Of a DNA stretch of 64,000 bases, positions 19,947 to 28,689 are shown piece by piece. This DNA is from Alteromonas genovensis (lineage in GTDB: Bacteria; Pseudomonadota; Gammaproteobacteria; Enterobacterales; Alteromonadaceae). Under the pieces are notes generated by a model that searched no databases, was not told the DNA's origin, and saw nothing but the letters and a program-made list of their open reading frames with translations. Positions within the stretch are counted from its first letter, which is position 1; the number at the start of each line of letters is the position of its first letter. Where the stretch lies: the NCBI RefSeq assembly GCF_010500895.1, contig NZ_JAAAWO010000015.1, forward strand, positions 41,068 through 105,067, written 5' to 3'. A program made the position numbers and the translations under genes.

Positions 19947-20209
19947 TACCAGTCCGCATAGATAATTGCCCACTCAGAAGGCGCTGACAAGTTCCCTAGC
20001 AAAGCGTGGGAATGCAGGAATGGCTGCTCCCTTTCAAATTCCCAGAATGAAGCTAGGAAACTTGCCAGACCTTCCCGAAGGGCGAGTTTAAAATGTCCGC
20101 GCTCTTTGTTATGTCACCTTGATGTAGGACCACTGCATCTGCGTTAACACGCCGCGATTACAAACATTTTAAGTCTCGCTGAGAGGGTAATTATCTATGC
20201 GAACTGGTA
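19947..20209 (+). mobile_element. MITE-like element with 31-bp terminal inverted repeats
   Basis: The left end 19947-19977 starts TACCAGTCCGCATAG. The right end 20179-20209 is its inverted copy, 28 of 31 positions identical. TTA flanks both ends (19944-19946 and 20210-20212), which fits a 3-bp target duplication. The 263-bp interior has no credible gene. It contains nested inverted repeats: CAAGTTCCCTAGC (19988-20000) with GCTAGGAAACTTG (20052-20064), and TGGGAAT (20007-20013) with ATTCCCA (20038-20044). It sits between yicC and rph. The mobilising transposase family is unknown. Confidence 0.85.
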
Positions 20210-20394
20210 TTAGCGCACATTTAACCATTTCTATAAGGAATACTAGCAAAGTTCGTTTTCATAGGATGGGCCCATTGCGCTATACTTAGGCTCACTCATA
20301 TTTCCGGTGAATGTGGTTTTAGCGTTCAACCACGTTTGGCCTTAAAAACATAAGCTGGAAATGACATTTAAGCACTTACGTTGTGGAGAACTCT

Positions 20395-21108
20395 ATGCGT
20401 CCAAGCGGCAGAACCGCCAGTCAAATTCGTCCAGTTACTATTACTCGTCAATACACCTGCCATGCTGAGGGCTCGGTATTAGTTGAGTTCGGCAATACAA
20501 AGGTGCTGTGTAACGCAACGGTAGAGGAAGGCGTGCCTCGCTTTATGAAAGGGCAAGGAAAAGGATGGATAACTGCTGAATACAGCATGTTACCGCGCGC
20601 AACGCATACCCGAAGTGGCCGAGAAGCGGCTCGCGGAAAGCAAGGTGGCCGCACGCTAGAAATTCAACGCTTAATTGCTCGCTCGCTTCGCGCCGCAGTA
20701 GACTTAAAACTACTTGGTGAAAACACTATCACGCTAGATTGTGATGTTATTCAAGCGGATGGCGGAACGCGCACAGCATCGATAACTGGCGCCTGTGTAG
20801 CACTTGTAGACGCATTAACCTATATGCGTGCCAAAGGTATTTTAAAGGCAAACCCGCTCAAGCACATGATTGCTGCGCTGTCGGTTGGTATTTTTGAAGG
20901 CACTCCGATTGCCGACCTTGAGTACACAGAAGATTCAGAAGCTGAAACTGATATGAACGTTGTTATGACAGAAACCGGTAAGCTAATTGAAGTACAGGGC
21001 ACGGCAGAAGGCGAACCTTTCTCGTTTGAAGAGTTAGAAGAAATGCTGAAGATAGCGAAACACGGTCTTCGCGAATTGTTTGATATCCAAAAAGCGGCAC
21101 TAGCGTAA
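20395..21108 (+). CDS. rph: Ribonuclease PH
   Basis: RNase PH is a phosphate-dependent 3' exonuclease that trims tRNA precursors. The start at 20395 ([18 protein letters not shown]) fits the family; GGAGAA precedes it. Visible motifs are [22 protein letters not shown] (about 73-95, phosphate and RNA binding) and [20 protein letters not shown] (about 115-134, catalytic region). The length is 237 aa. It forms an operon with pyrE (9-base gap), the same pairing as in E. coli. Confidence 0.98.
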   Translation: MRPSGRTASQIRPVTITRQYTCHAEGSVLVEFGNTKVLCNATVEEGVPRFMKGQGKGWITAEYSMLPRATHTRSGREAARGKQGGRTLEIQRLIARSLRAAVDLKLLGENTITLDCDVIQADGGTRTASITGACVALVDALTYMRAKGILKANPLKHMIAALSVGIFEGTPIADLEYTEDSEAETDMNVVMTETGKLIEVQGTAEGEPFSFEELEEMLKIAKHGLRELFDIQKAALA

Positions 21109-21117
21109 GAGGTCTAC

Positions 21118-21759
21118 ATGAAAGCGTTTCAGCGTGATTTTATTGAGTTCGCCATTGCGCGCGGCGTACTAAAGTTTGGTGAATTTACGTTAAAGTCGGG
21201 CCGCATAAGTCCTTACTTTTTTAATGCGGGTTTGTTTAATAGCGGCGGTGACCTTGCAAAACTAGGTCGCTTTTATGCTGATGCATTAGTCGATGCAGGC
21301 GTAGAGTTTGACGTATTATTCGGGCCTGCTTATAAAGGTATTCCTATTGCTACCACCACGGCGGTAGCGTTAGCCGATAGCCATCAACGTGACGTGCCTT
21401 ACTGCTTTAATCGCAAGGAGGCTAAAACTCACGGTGAAGGTGGAAACTTGGTAGGGAGTCCTCTAGAAGGACGGGTGATGCTGGTGGACGATGTGATCAC
21501 CGCTGGAACGGCTATTCGTGAGTCTATGGCGCTCATTGAGCAACAGCAGGCTAGTTTGTCAGGTGTTCTCATTGCCCTAGACAGACAAGAGCGAGGCAAA
21601 GGTGAATTGTCAGCGATTCAGGAAGTTGAGCGCGATTTTAATACCACAGTGATTTCCATCGTTGCCCTTGCTGATGTAGTTGCCTATTTGCAAGAAAAAG
21701 GCGGTCATAACGCCGATATTGATGCCATAAACACCTACCGTGAGAATTATGGCATCTGA
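21118..21759 (+). CDS. pyrE: Orotate phosphoribosyltransferase
   Basis: PyrE converts orotate and PRPP to OMP in pyrimidine synthesis. The PRPP-binding motif [13 protein letters not shown] lies at about residues 120-132. The N-terminus [25 protein letters not shown] and the loop [13 protein letters not shown] are characteristic. The 213-aa length equals the E. coli enzyme. The rph-pyrE gap is only 9 bases, and I see no attenuator like that of E. coli between them. The stop overlaps the following tusA-like start by 11 bases. Confidence 0.98.
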   Translation: MKAFQRDFIEFAIARGVLKFGEFTLKSGRISPYFFNAGLFNSGGDLAKLGRFYADALVDAGVEFDVLFGPAYKGIPIATTTAVALADSHQRDVPYCFNRKEAKTHGEGGNLVGSPLEGRVMLVDDVITAGTAIRESMALIEQQQASLSGVLIALDRQERGKGELSAIQEVERDFNTTVISIVALADVVAYLQEKGGHNADIDAINTYRENYGI

Positions 21760-22009
21760 TTTTGATACTGCTTTTAATGAGGCAAACACACATTTAGACG
21801 CGTTGGGGCTTCGCTGCCCTGAGCCGGTTATGATGGTGCGTTTAAACATTCGAAAATTAGCGGATGGGGAAACCTTGTCAGTGTCGGCAGACGACCCGTC
21901 AACAGCGAGGGATATCCCAAGCTTTTGTCGGTTTATGGGTCATACGCTCGTAGCGTCTCAAACTGATACAATGCCATATCAATTTGTCATACAGAAAGGG
22001 TGCTTGTAA
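21749..22009 (+). CDS. tusA: TusA-family sulfurtransferase-like protein
   Basis: TusA carries persulfide sulfur for tRNA thiolation and related pathways. The conserved motif [16 protein letters not shown] (about residues 16-31) contains the active Cys followed by Pro, as in TusA/SirA. The domain is complete at 86 aa. The ATG at 21749 is preferred over a GTG at 21740 inside pyrE. Overlap with pyrE implies translational coupling. A terminator overlaps its stop codon. Whether it is TusA proper or a paralogue is not settled by sequence alone. Confidence 0.85.
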   Translation: MASDFDTAFNEANTHLDALGLRCPEPVMMVRLNIRKLADGETLSVSADDPSTARDIPSFCRFMGHTLVASQTDTMPYQFVIQKGCL

Positions 22010-22020
22010 GTGCCCTTTTT
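21995..22020 (+). terminator. Intrinsic terminator shared by the rph-pyrE-tusA operon and the convergent gene
   Basis: AAAGGG (21995-22000) pairs with CCCTTT (22013-22018), with inner GCTT/AAG pairing and a following T run. It overlaps the tusA stop and touches the end of the convergent minus-strand gene at 22019. Confidence 0.7.
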
Positions 22021-22198
22021 ATTCACCTTCGCTAAGCGCTTGCAAAAGTAGCTTTTGAACAGCCAATTTGCTTTTTTTGTTTGAGCAATGAATATCGCTC
22101 AAATGCAGGTTTTCTCCGCTCAACATTCTTTTCAGTACAGACGCTCTGACACTTAACGAGATATAGCCCTCATTGGCTGTACGCTGTTTGGCGCTCAT
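22019..22198 (-). CDS. Small basic protein of unknown function, second gene of a Fur-box operon
   Basis: The start at 22198 (MSAKQRTANEGYISLSVRA) is preceded by GAGGAAAA. The 59-aa product is basic and mostly helical, without a signal peptide or membrane segment. The segment YISLSVRASVLKRMLSGENLHLSDIHC looks like a conserved core but I do not recognise a family. It follows the 188-aa gene by 22 bases on the same strand, so both probably answer to the Fur-like site upstream of that gene. Confidence 0.65.
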   Translation of the reverse strand: MSAKQRTANEGYISLSVRASVLKRMLSGENLHLSDIHCSNKKSKLAVQKLLLQALSEGE

Positions 22199-22220
22199 CG
22201 TGTTTTCCTCATTAAATAAA

Positions 22221-22787
22221 TCAGTGGACGAGAGAAAGGCGGTTATTGGCGCGGTGGATACGTTTGCTAGCGGAAGAGCTGCCAACTGAATGGCCGCTAT
22301 CGGAATTGCCATTGACTGCACCGTTGTTAGCTAACTTGTTGTTAACTAAAAGCAGACTGCTTTGTTCGAAAGCATGCATCGCAGTTTTGATTAACGCTAA
22401 GATAGTATGGTTGGTAGCATGAAGAGGCAGAACAGCAATTAGCTGCTGCTGGCACTGCTGTAATACATTATGAGCTTCTTGCGAATTGTCGCTACAGTGC
22501 AAAAGAGAAGACAGATACATGCCTGCGGCCGAATAGGAAATTATATCCTCTCTCACGCTATTATCCTTGTGATTTAAAACGTTTTGATTAGACACATTTT
22601 GTAATGCCGTGAGAACAAGCTTTGCGGCTTCTAACGTCTGATATGCCAGCGTGCACGCTTTATCAAGTTGCCCCTGAAGGCGGGCTTTTTGCATGCTATC
22701 TTGCAAGAAATGCCGATGCTTGCGCGCGTCAATTGGATTTAATTGAAGCCACTTTGTATAAACGGGGCATAAATGTTGTGTATTCAC
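22221..22787 (-). CDS. Hypothetical helical protein, first gene of a Fur-box operon
   Basis: No family is recognised. The 188-aa product has no signal peptide or membrane helix. Residues 1-120 look helical, with LCPVYTKWLQLNPIDARKHRHF near the start and TLAYQTLEAAKLVLTALQN like a TPR-type helix pair. The last 40 residues are low-complexity Asn/Ser/Gly. A strong GGAGGT SD precedes ATG 22787. A Fur-box-like sequence lies about 40-57 bases upstream, which points to iron regulation (inference). Confidence 0.7.
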   Translation of the reverse strand: MNTQHLCPVYTKWLQLNPIDARKHRHFLQDSMQKARLQGQLDKACTLAYQTLEAAKLVLTALQNVSNQNVLNHKDNSVREDIISYSAAGMYLSSLLHCSDNSQEAHNVLQQCQQQLIAVLPLHATNHTILALIKTAMHAFEQSSLLLVNNKLANNGAVNGNSDSGHSVGSSSASKRIHRANNRLSLVH

Positions 22788-22815
22788 TGTTGCACCTCCT
22801 AGATAGGACTCGTTA

Positions 22816-22829
22816 TTACATTAATGTAA
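22816..22829. promoter_or_regulatory. Perfect 14-bp palindrome next to the Fur-like box
   Basis: TTACATTAATGTAA is fully self-complementary and directly abuts the Fur-like site, 29 bases before the 188-aa gene. It could be a second operator or part of the promoter. Confidence 0.5.
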
Positions 22830-22844
22830 ATAGGAATCATTATC
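22826..22844 (-). promoter_or_regulatory. Fur-box-like operator
   Basis: Read on the minus strand, GATAATGATTCCTATTTAC matches the 19-bp Fur consensus GATAATGATAATCATTATC at 13 of 19 positions, with the first nine all identical. Its place just upstream of the minus-strand operon suits repression by iron-loaded Fur. Confidence 0.55.
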
Positions 22845-22921
22845 AATAAAGAAGTTCAACAAGAACTGCAAAAGGTTTTATAAATATTTTTTGCGCAGCG
22901 GTAAAATACCAAAAAGCCTCT

Positions 22922-23521
22922 TTATAAGAATGTGTTAGCGCCCCACCAAAGTAGAAGCACAATAAGTGTTGCTCCAATAATCGCCTTCATTTTGTAGCGC
23001 CTAATCATTTGCTCTGCCTTGTCGCCAGCATAATACACGGCTGCCGCAAGGCCGAAATAGCGAAGTGAGCGCGCTATAATTGTGGCCAGTAAAAACAAGG
23101 GGAGCGAATATTTTGTGGCACCTGCTGCAAGCATAGCTACCTGAAAAGGAATGGGGGCAATGCCCAAGGTCATAACAAACCAAAATCCCTGCTGCTGCAT
23201 TTGGTCTTTTACATTTTCAAATTGGTCCTGACTGAAGAAAGTGGAAATCACCCACTCTCCAATCAAATCAAAAAGATAATACCCCAAGGCATAGCCGAAA
23301 ATAGCCCCTATCACACAGCCAAGGGTTGCCATTGCAGCGATGTGCCATAGCGATTCTCTTCTTGCCTGCATTAATGGCAACATCACGGCTTCCAATGGAA
23401 TAGGCACTATGGTCGACTCTAAAAACGAAGAGAGTGTAATACCTTTCAACATATGTTTCGAATCGACCAATTGCTTGGTCTTTTGCGCCATCTTTTTACT
23501 GAGCTTTTTACCAGGTGCCAT
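22922..23521 (-). CDS. YqaA/DedA-type VTT-domain membrane protein
   Basis: VTT (SNARE-associated) domain proteins of the DedA group are inner-membrane proteins linked to lipid carrier flipping and membrane potential. The 199 aa show the re-entrant-loop motif ESTIVPIPLEAVMLPL (about residues 33-48), a glycine-rich helix GCVIGAIFGYALGYYL, the second half-site GIAPIPFQVAMLAAG (about 118-132) and a C-terminal helix. The paired E..PIP/APIP features are family markers. The exact substrate is unknown. It is 26 bases downstream of the amidohydrolase gene. Confidence 0.87.
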   Translation of the reverse strand: MAPGKKLSKKMAQKTKQLVDSKHMLKGITLSSFLESTIVPIPLEAVMLPLMQARRESLWHIAAMATLGCVIGAIFGYALGYYLFDLIGEWVISTFFSQDQFENVKDQMQQQGFWFVMTLGIAPIPFQVAMLAAGATKYSLPLFLLATIIARSLRYFGLAAAVYYAGDKAEQMIRRYKMKAIIGATLIVLLLWWGANTFL

Positions 23522-23547
23522 GAAATCTTTTCTTAAAGTGCTATTTT

Positions 23548-24840
23548 TTACTGTTTGTAAACAACGCCGTCTTTCATTACAAACGACACATTTTCCATTA
23601 TGGTTATATCGTCAAACGGATTACCTTTTACCGCAACAATATCTGCTAATTTACTCGGCTCTAACGTACCTAGTATGTCGCTTACACCGAGTAAATCTGC
23701 GGCATTCACCGTGGCGCTTGTTAAAGCGTCTGCAGGCGTCATTCCCGCTTCAACCATTAGGGCAAACTCTTGTGCATTATCACCATGGGCTGATACGCCA
23801 CTGTCAGTTCCAAAAGCAATTTTCACGCCCGCTTTATGAGCGGTAGCAAATGTCTGCTGAATTAGGGGGCCAATTGCCGCCGCTTTTGGGCGAACTAATT
23901 CTGGAAAGAAGCCATCGATTTTTGCTTTTTCTGCAACAAACTTGCCGGCAAGAATGGTGGGCACATAATACGTGCCGTTTGCTTTCATCAACTCGTGAAT
24001 CTCGTCATCCATGTAGGTGCCGTGTTCTATTGAGTCTACACCTGCTGTAATGGCTCGCTTCATGCCTTCTTTTCCGTGTGCATGAACAGCTACGGTCATT
24101 TCGTAATCTTTTGCCGTATCAACAATTGCCTCTAGTTCATCGGTCATAAACTGTGGGTTCTGACCGCTTTTAGCCACACTTAGTACACCGCCGGTGGCGG
24201 TAATCTTTATCAGGTTAGCGCCGTCTTGGTAGCGCGTTCTTACTGCTTCTCGGGCTTGCGCTTCTCCATTGACTACGCCTTGCTCAGGACCTACGTCTGG
24301 GCGAAGTAAATGAGACATACCATTAGATGGGTCGGCATGGCCGCCTGTGGTGGCAATAGATTTTCCTACGGTGTAAATGCGCGGCCCAACAGCATAGCCC
24401 TTATCGATAGCGGTTCTAAGGGCAATGGTTTCATTGTGCGAGTCACCGAGGTTTCTTACTGTTGTAAAGCCTGCGTCTAGGGTGATCTTAGCGTAATTTG
24501 CTGCACGCAATGCATAGTCTGCTTCATTAAGCGTGAATCGCTCTAAGTAGCTCTTCGGCCCGCCTTGTTGAGACGACAAGTGTACATGCATATCCATCAA
24601 TCCAGGCATTACCGTGCTATCTTTTAAATCAATAACTGTATCGCCCTTCTCAGCGCTTACAAATCCTGATTTCACACTTTCAATTTTGTTATCTTCAATA
24701 ACGATGGTTACCTTGTTACGTAATTCGTTAGAGGTTCCGGTAAAGGCTTTGCCAGCATGGATGAGCGTGGCTGCTTGGGCGCTAAACGTAAGCGGTAAAA
24801 GCGTGCAAGATACAGCTAATGCGGTCAGTGTTTTTTTCAT
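23548..24840 (-). CDS. Exported metal-dependent amidohydrolase (imidazolonepropionase/prolidase-like)
   Basis: The start at 24840 gives the signal peptide [23 protein letters not shown], so the enzyme is periplasmic. Metal-ligand motifs of the amidohydrolase superfamily are present: MDMHVHLSS (about residue 86), [10 protein letters not shown] (about 250), [11 protein letters not shown] (about 269) and [16 protein letters not shown] (about 345). Relatives include secreted Xaa-Pro dipeptidase-like and imidazolonepropionase-like hydrolases; the exact substrate, likely a small peptide or amide, cannot be named. Length is 430 aa. It may form a unit with the downstream VTT gene. Confidence 0.9.
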   Translation of the reverse strand: MKKTLTALAVSCTLLPLTFSAQAATLIHAGKAFTGTSNELRNKVTIVIEDNKIESVKSGFVSAEKGDTVIDLKDSTVMPGLMDMHVHLSSQQGGPKSYLERFTLNEADYALRAANYAKITLDAGFTTVRNLGDSHNETIALRTAIDKGYAVGPRIYTVGKSIATTGGHADPSNGMSHLLRPDVGPEQGVVNGEAQAREAVRTRYQDGANLIKITATGGVLSVAKSGQNPQFMTDELEAIVDTAKDYEMTVAVHAHGKEGMKRAITAGVDSIEHGTYMDDEIHELMKANGTYYVPTILAGKFVAEKAKIDGFFPELVRPKAAAIGPLIQQTFATAHKAGVKIAFGTDSGVSAHGDNAQEFALMVEAGMTPADALTSATVNAADLLGVSDILGTLEPSKLADIVAVKGNPFDDITIMENVSFVMKDGVVYKQ

Positions 24841-25088
24841 AATATAGTTCTTCTTTTGATGGATAATTACACAGTAATTTAATGTAAAGCACTCATTAAA
24901 GTAACGCAAAGTATTACGCTATTAGTGGCGGGTTTTACTGAGTTTTATGAGATATTTAGGAAGCGTTATTTTATGGTGTACGAATTTTGGGCTAATTAAA
25001 CGGGATGTATTGAAAGAAGGTGAAAGAGTAGAAAAATAGGAAACGGACGAGGATTGGGGACAGCGGATGATTAAAAGGTAAGCGAGGA

Positions 25089-25694
25089 TTAACCTACCTT
25101 TCCAATAATAAAGTCGATGTTAGCTGAGTGAACAACGAAGTGAGTTTCATCACCGCCTTTTATTTCTTTCGATTTTTCAAGTAGCTGGTAATACACATTT
25201 TGATGTAGGCGAGCCCACAGGTTTCTGCGAACACATACATAGGGAATTGCGGTAGCCTCTTTATCTCGAATTGCTTTTGGTGGAACGCGTAGTTCCATTT
25301 GATCAACGCTATCTAAAACAACTTCATCGCCAGTTTGTGTAATCAGCACAAGCGCAGTGTTCTTGTCGCCGTTAGTGCTACTACCGCCGTTAGCGTCTGC
25401 TTCAACCTCTTTCCATTGAGTGATTAAAAAAGGCGTGTCTTCAACGGTAATCCCCACTTTTTCTACCGGCGTAACAAGAAAGTACTTATCGTCTTCTCGT
25501 TTAAGTACCGAAGAGAACAATTTTACCAAGCTAGCGCGACCTACTGGGGTGCCTTCATAGAACCAGCGACCGTCTAGCGTCACTGTCATATTAATATCGC
25601 CGCAAAAATCGGGGTTCCATTTTTCTACAGGCGGAAGAGGGCGCGTCTTATCAGACGAGCCCTCTATTTGCTTTTGAAACTTAGTTAAGTCCAT
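25089..25694 (-). CDS. DUF1285 family protein
   Basis: The 201-aa product matches the DUF1285 family: RPLPPVEKWNPDFCGDINMTV, DGRWFYEGTPVGRASLVKLFSSVL and the strand-rich DKYFLVTPVEKVGITVEDTPFL. The family has no agreed function. A Ser/Asn/Gly insertion (about residues 103-112) interrupts the middle. ATG 25694 is used; a TTG at 25703 is an alternative. Its start overlaps the end of the DUF3014 gene by 14 bases, so the two are translationally coupled. Confidence 0.85.
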   Translation of the reverse strand: MDLTKFQKQIEGSSDKTRPLPPVEKWNPDFCGDINMTVTLDGRWFYEGTPVGRASLVKLFSSVLKREDDKYFLVTPVEKVGITVEDTPFLITQWKEVEADANGGSSTNGDKNTALVLITQTGDEVVLDSVDQMELRVPPKAIRDKEATAIPYVCVRRNLWARLHQNVYYQLLEKSKEIKGGDETHFVVHSANIDFIIGKVG

Positions 25695-26541
25695 TTTGCT
25701 CAATCAACGCTTTGATTTCGCGAAGCTTCGCTTTAATACGGCGCATGTTGTCAGGCCCCGTTCTTAACAGTTGCTTTTGCGGGCCATCAAGGTTTTCTAA
25801 GCGTTCGTCTGTGTATTTGTACATCACAGAATCTGAATAGACTTCTACCGGAACCGGTACCTCTGGCGTATCGAGCAATTCGTCTATTGCGCTGAGCAAC
25901 ACACTATTAAAATCTTTGTCAGGATCACCAATTTCAGCGTATTTAGCTTGAATATCGTCTTTATAAGACTGATAAACCGTTAATAGCGCCTCATTATCAA
26001 ATGACTCTAAAACATTCACATATGGCGTGTAGCGCTTATAGCTAGCTGCATCAATCCACTGCTTATCAGCTTGAGAATACACTCTGAAGTTCTGTTCTGG
26101 TGGAGTAAGCAGTTGATGATTGGGCGCCATTTTGTTGCCCGCCAAATTTGTCACAGAAACCACAAAGCGTTGAAGTAAGCCTTCGTTAACCAGTAGTCTA
26201 TTCACCGTGTTTTCATCGGCAGCTGCGCTATCTACTAGCGCTTCTTTCACTGCTGGATCGCTTACATCAAGTGGTTCGGGCTCACTTTCCTCAACTTCAG
26301 GGAGTGGTTCCACTTCGTCTTTCTCTTCAAGTTCAACAGGTGGTGGTGCAGGTTTTGTTTCAAATACTTCCGGTTCATCAGACTCGGTAAGTACGGGTTC
26401 ATTAATTTCGGGTTTAGGTGCCTCTGCGGGCTCAGGCGTTTCATCGCTTGGCCAAAAAACTATCGCGAGGATGACGACAAGGATTATTCCCGCTATCAGA
26501 AAGTGTGGGCCTAACGACTGTTTCTCTGTTGTTTCACTCAT
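25681..26541 (-). CDS. DUF3014 family membrane-anchored protein
   Basis: The start at 26541 (MSETTEKQSLGPHF) leads into one membrane helix (about residues 13-31). An acidic Pro/Glu-rich spacer (about 33-95) follows and could span the periplasm, then a folded domain (about 105-285) with NEGLLQRFVVSVTNLAGNKMAP and KDFNSVLLSAIDELLDTPEVP, hallmarks of DUF3014. The function is unknown. It is coupled with the DUF1285 gene downstream. Confidence 0.85.
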   Translation of the reverse strand: MSETTEKQSLGPHFLIAGIILVVILAIVFWPSDETPEPAEAPKPEINEPVLTESDEPEVFETKPAPPPVELEEKDEVEPLPEVEESEPEPLDVSDPAVKEALVDSAAADENTVNRLLVNEGLLQRFVVSVTNLAGNKMAPNHQLLTPPEQNFRVYSQADKQWIDAASYKRYTPYVNVLESFDNEALLTVYQSYKDDIQAKYAEIGDPDKDFNSVLLSAIDELLDTPEVPVPVEVYSDSVMYKYTDERLENLDGPQKQLLRTGPDNMRRIKAKLREIKALIEQNGLN

Positions 26542-27007
26542 AATGACTCCGCTGCTGAGATTTCCTTTAGGTAATACTACCAGACATAACACTCAATGTT
26601 AGAAAATCAAACAAGAGAAATGTTTCTTTTCTGCTTAAATTTTCAATCGTGATAGCCTTTTAACGTTGAAAACACCGATTTCGATTGGTCTTACCCACAA
26701 CAAAATAAATGCTCTCTTTCAATGGTGCATGGGTTAACCAGTCTGTGTCGTTATAAATAAGTGTCAACACCGCGCTTTGATTACAAAGATAGCGCGTGCA
26801 GGTAACGAATAGGTTATAACAGTGAGTAAAACCACGCTTTGCTAGAAGTATACACCGCTACAAATACCCATTATTACAAGTACACATTGTTACAAACACA
26901 CGTCGCTACACATACATATGTCATTATTTGCCTCAATCATTGTAAATAACTTGGGTTATTTTAAACATTTGTTTAACATGTAGAAACTGTTATCTTGGTT
27001 GCTCACT
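26542..27007. other. 466-base intergenic region with a degenerate 16-base tandem repeat
   Basis: No credible gene is seen. The region separates the minus-strand DUF3014 gene from the plus-strand hydroxylase and so should hold both promoters. The part at 26855-26918 is a set of four degenerate 16-base units, listed separately. Confidence 0.6.
26855..26918. repeat. Four degenerate 16-base tandem units
   Basis: Units are 26855-26870 (CCGCTACAAATACCCA), 26871-26886 (TTATTACAAGTACACA), 26887-26902 (TTGTTACAAACACACG) and 26903-26918 (TCGCTACACATACATA). Each keeps TACA at positions 5-8 and a second ACA-like block, one and a half helical turns per unit. Confidence 0.6.
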
Positions 27008-28258
27008 ATGACCGTTATATTATTTGCTATTCCTTTGTTTTTCCTACTTATTGGTATTGAGCTTTATGCCGATCGCAAAAGGAAAACGGGGTACTATCGA
27101 ACTAATGACGCTATCACAAGCTTAAGTGCGGGCGTGCTTTCTCGCATTGTGGCAATTGGTCATCAACTTATCCCCTTTACTATCTATGTGCTTTTCTTTG
27201 ATGCGGTCGCTATGTTTGAGCTACCGCAAGCGTGGTGGGTGTGGGTTATTGCATTTGTAGCCTATGACTTCTTTTATTACTGGAATCATAGGCTTGGACA
27301 TGAAATGAGCATACTCTGGGCCGCCCATGTAGTGCATCATTCAAGTGAAGATTACAATCTGACTACGGCATTGAGGCAAACAAGTGGTGCTGTGTTTAGC
27401 TGGATTTTTTATCTGCCGCTGGCGTTAGTTGGCTTTACGCCAGAGATGATAATAACGGTGGGAGCACTCAATTTGGTGTATCAGTTTTGGGTTCACACTC
27501 AACACATCACCACGTTGGGGTGGATGGAAAAGGTGTTTGTCACTCCTTCAAACCACCGGGTTCACCATGCCCAAAATCGAATTTATATCGATAAAAATTA
27601 CGGAGGCGTATTTATTCTCTGGGATCGGTTGTTTTCAACCTACATGCCAGAGAAAGAAGAAGAGCCAGTCGTTTTCGGTATTCGCGGTGCGCTAAAAAGC
27701 TTTAATCCACTTTGGGCTAACTTACAAATTTACAGTCAACTGGCTAAGGATAGCTATTATACCCGTTCATGGACTGACAAATTTCGCGTCTGGTTTGGTC
27801 GCACGGGTTGGCGACCAGCCGACGTATCAGAGCGCTTTCCTAAGGAAAAACTACCGTTGAGTAATTTTAGAAAATATCACCCACACATCCATAAGTCAGT
27901 GACGCGCTATAGTCTTTTACAGCACGTAATTATGCTTGGCGCTGCGCTTTATTTTTTGCTCAATTTAGACACGCTCTCAGGTATGCAGCAAATGGCTATT
28001 GTCCTCACCGTTGTGGTTATGAGTATTCAAAATGGCTTTATTCTGTCTCAATCTAAATTGGCGCTTGCGTTAGAGGGGCCGCGGTTACTCATGTTTCCAC
28101 TACTGTGGATTGCTTCGGGCATTGGCTTTGCGGCGTGGTGTTTCGCACTGTCTTCTGTCGTTGGCCTCGTTATGCTGTTATTTGCAGTGCGCTACAGTAA
28201 TTATCGCCGCCCTATCGAAGAAGTCAGGCTATCAACTGAACCTGAAAACTTAGCGTAA
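27008..28258 (+). CDS. Membrane fatty-acid hydroxylase/sterol desaturase family oxygenase
   Basis: This is a di-iron integral-membrane oxygenase. The histidine clusters are HRLGHE and HVVHH (about residues 94-113) and HRVHHAQN (about 181-188), with an additional His in WVHTQHI. Hydrophobic segments flank them and continue in a C-terminal membrane domain (about 300-400). The closest named relatives by motif are alkylglycerol monooxygenase-like proteins, but substrate is not determined. ATG 27008 is used; a TTG at 26999 is possible. Length 416 aa. Confidence 0.88.
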   Translation: MTVILFAIPLFFLLIGIELYADRKRKTGYYRTNDAITSLSAGVLSRIVAIGHQLIPFTIYVLFFDAVAMFELPQAWWVWVIAFVAYDFFYYWNHRLGHEMSILWAAHVVHHSSEDYNLTTALRQTSGAVFSWIFYLPLALVGFTPEMIITVGALNLVYQFWVHTQHITTLGWMEKVFVTPSNHRVHHAQNRIYIDKNYGGVFILWDRLFSTYMPEKEEEPVVFGIRGALKSFNPLWANLQIYSQLAKDSYYTRSWTDKFRVWFGRTGWRPADVSERFPKEKLPLSNFRKYHPHIHKSVTRYSLLQHVIMLGAALYFLLNLDTLSGMQQMAIVLTVVVMSIQNGFILSQSKLALALEGPRLLMFPLLWIASGIGFAAWCFALSSVVGLVMLLFAVRYSNYRRPIEEVRLSTEPENLA

Positions 28259-28339
28259 CGTAATAAAAACGTTTTGTTAGCGCCGGCGTTGTGTATAGCG
28301 TCAGCTGCTACCTGTATTAGGGCGTTTTTTGAGGTAGAT

Positions 28340-28648
28340 ATGCATAAGTTTCTTTTTAGCGATTTAGAAGATACACCCACAGTAATAGACTACTTAGAAG
28401 TGCAGTCATATGAGATGAATGTGTATCTGGTTTATTTAATGGTTGGTGACAAAAGCGGGATGGTTTACGACAAAAAAGGTAAGCCAATGCGATTTTTTAG
28501 CACGGGTCATATTCGCGAATCATTTGCCCACTGCAGCGTCGAAAAGTCGGTGATGAAGCACGACACGCCCTATGACGAAATGATAGGTAACCCACCTAAA
28601 AGTGCAGAGCAAATGGCGCTGCCCTTCAGTATGGATTTGCCTTACTAA
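28340..28648 (+). CDS. DUF6482-like small protein
   Basis: The start at 28340 (MHKFLFSDLEDTPTVIDYLEV) has GAGGTA six bases upstream; an upstream in-frame ATG adds unrelated residues. The 102-aa product looks cytoplasmic, with YLVYLMVGDKSGMVYDKKGKPMRFFS (about 35-60) typical of the DUF6482 group. Function is unknown. It sits 81 bases after the hydroxylase gene, with a 41-base convergent gap to the kinase-like gene. Confidence 0.72.
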   Translation: MHKFLFSDLEDTPTVIDYLEVQSYEMNVYLVYLMVGDKSGMVYDKKGKPMRFFSTGHIRESFAHCSVEKSVMKHDTPYDEMIGNPPKSAEQMALPFSMDLPY

Positions 28649-28689
28649 ACACATTTCAGCTTAATAGTTGTGTGTTCGGTGCACGCAAG

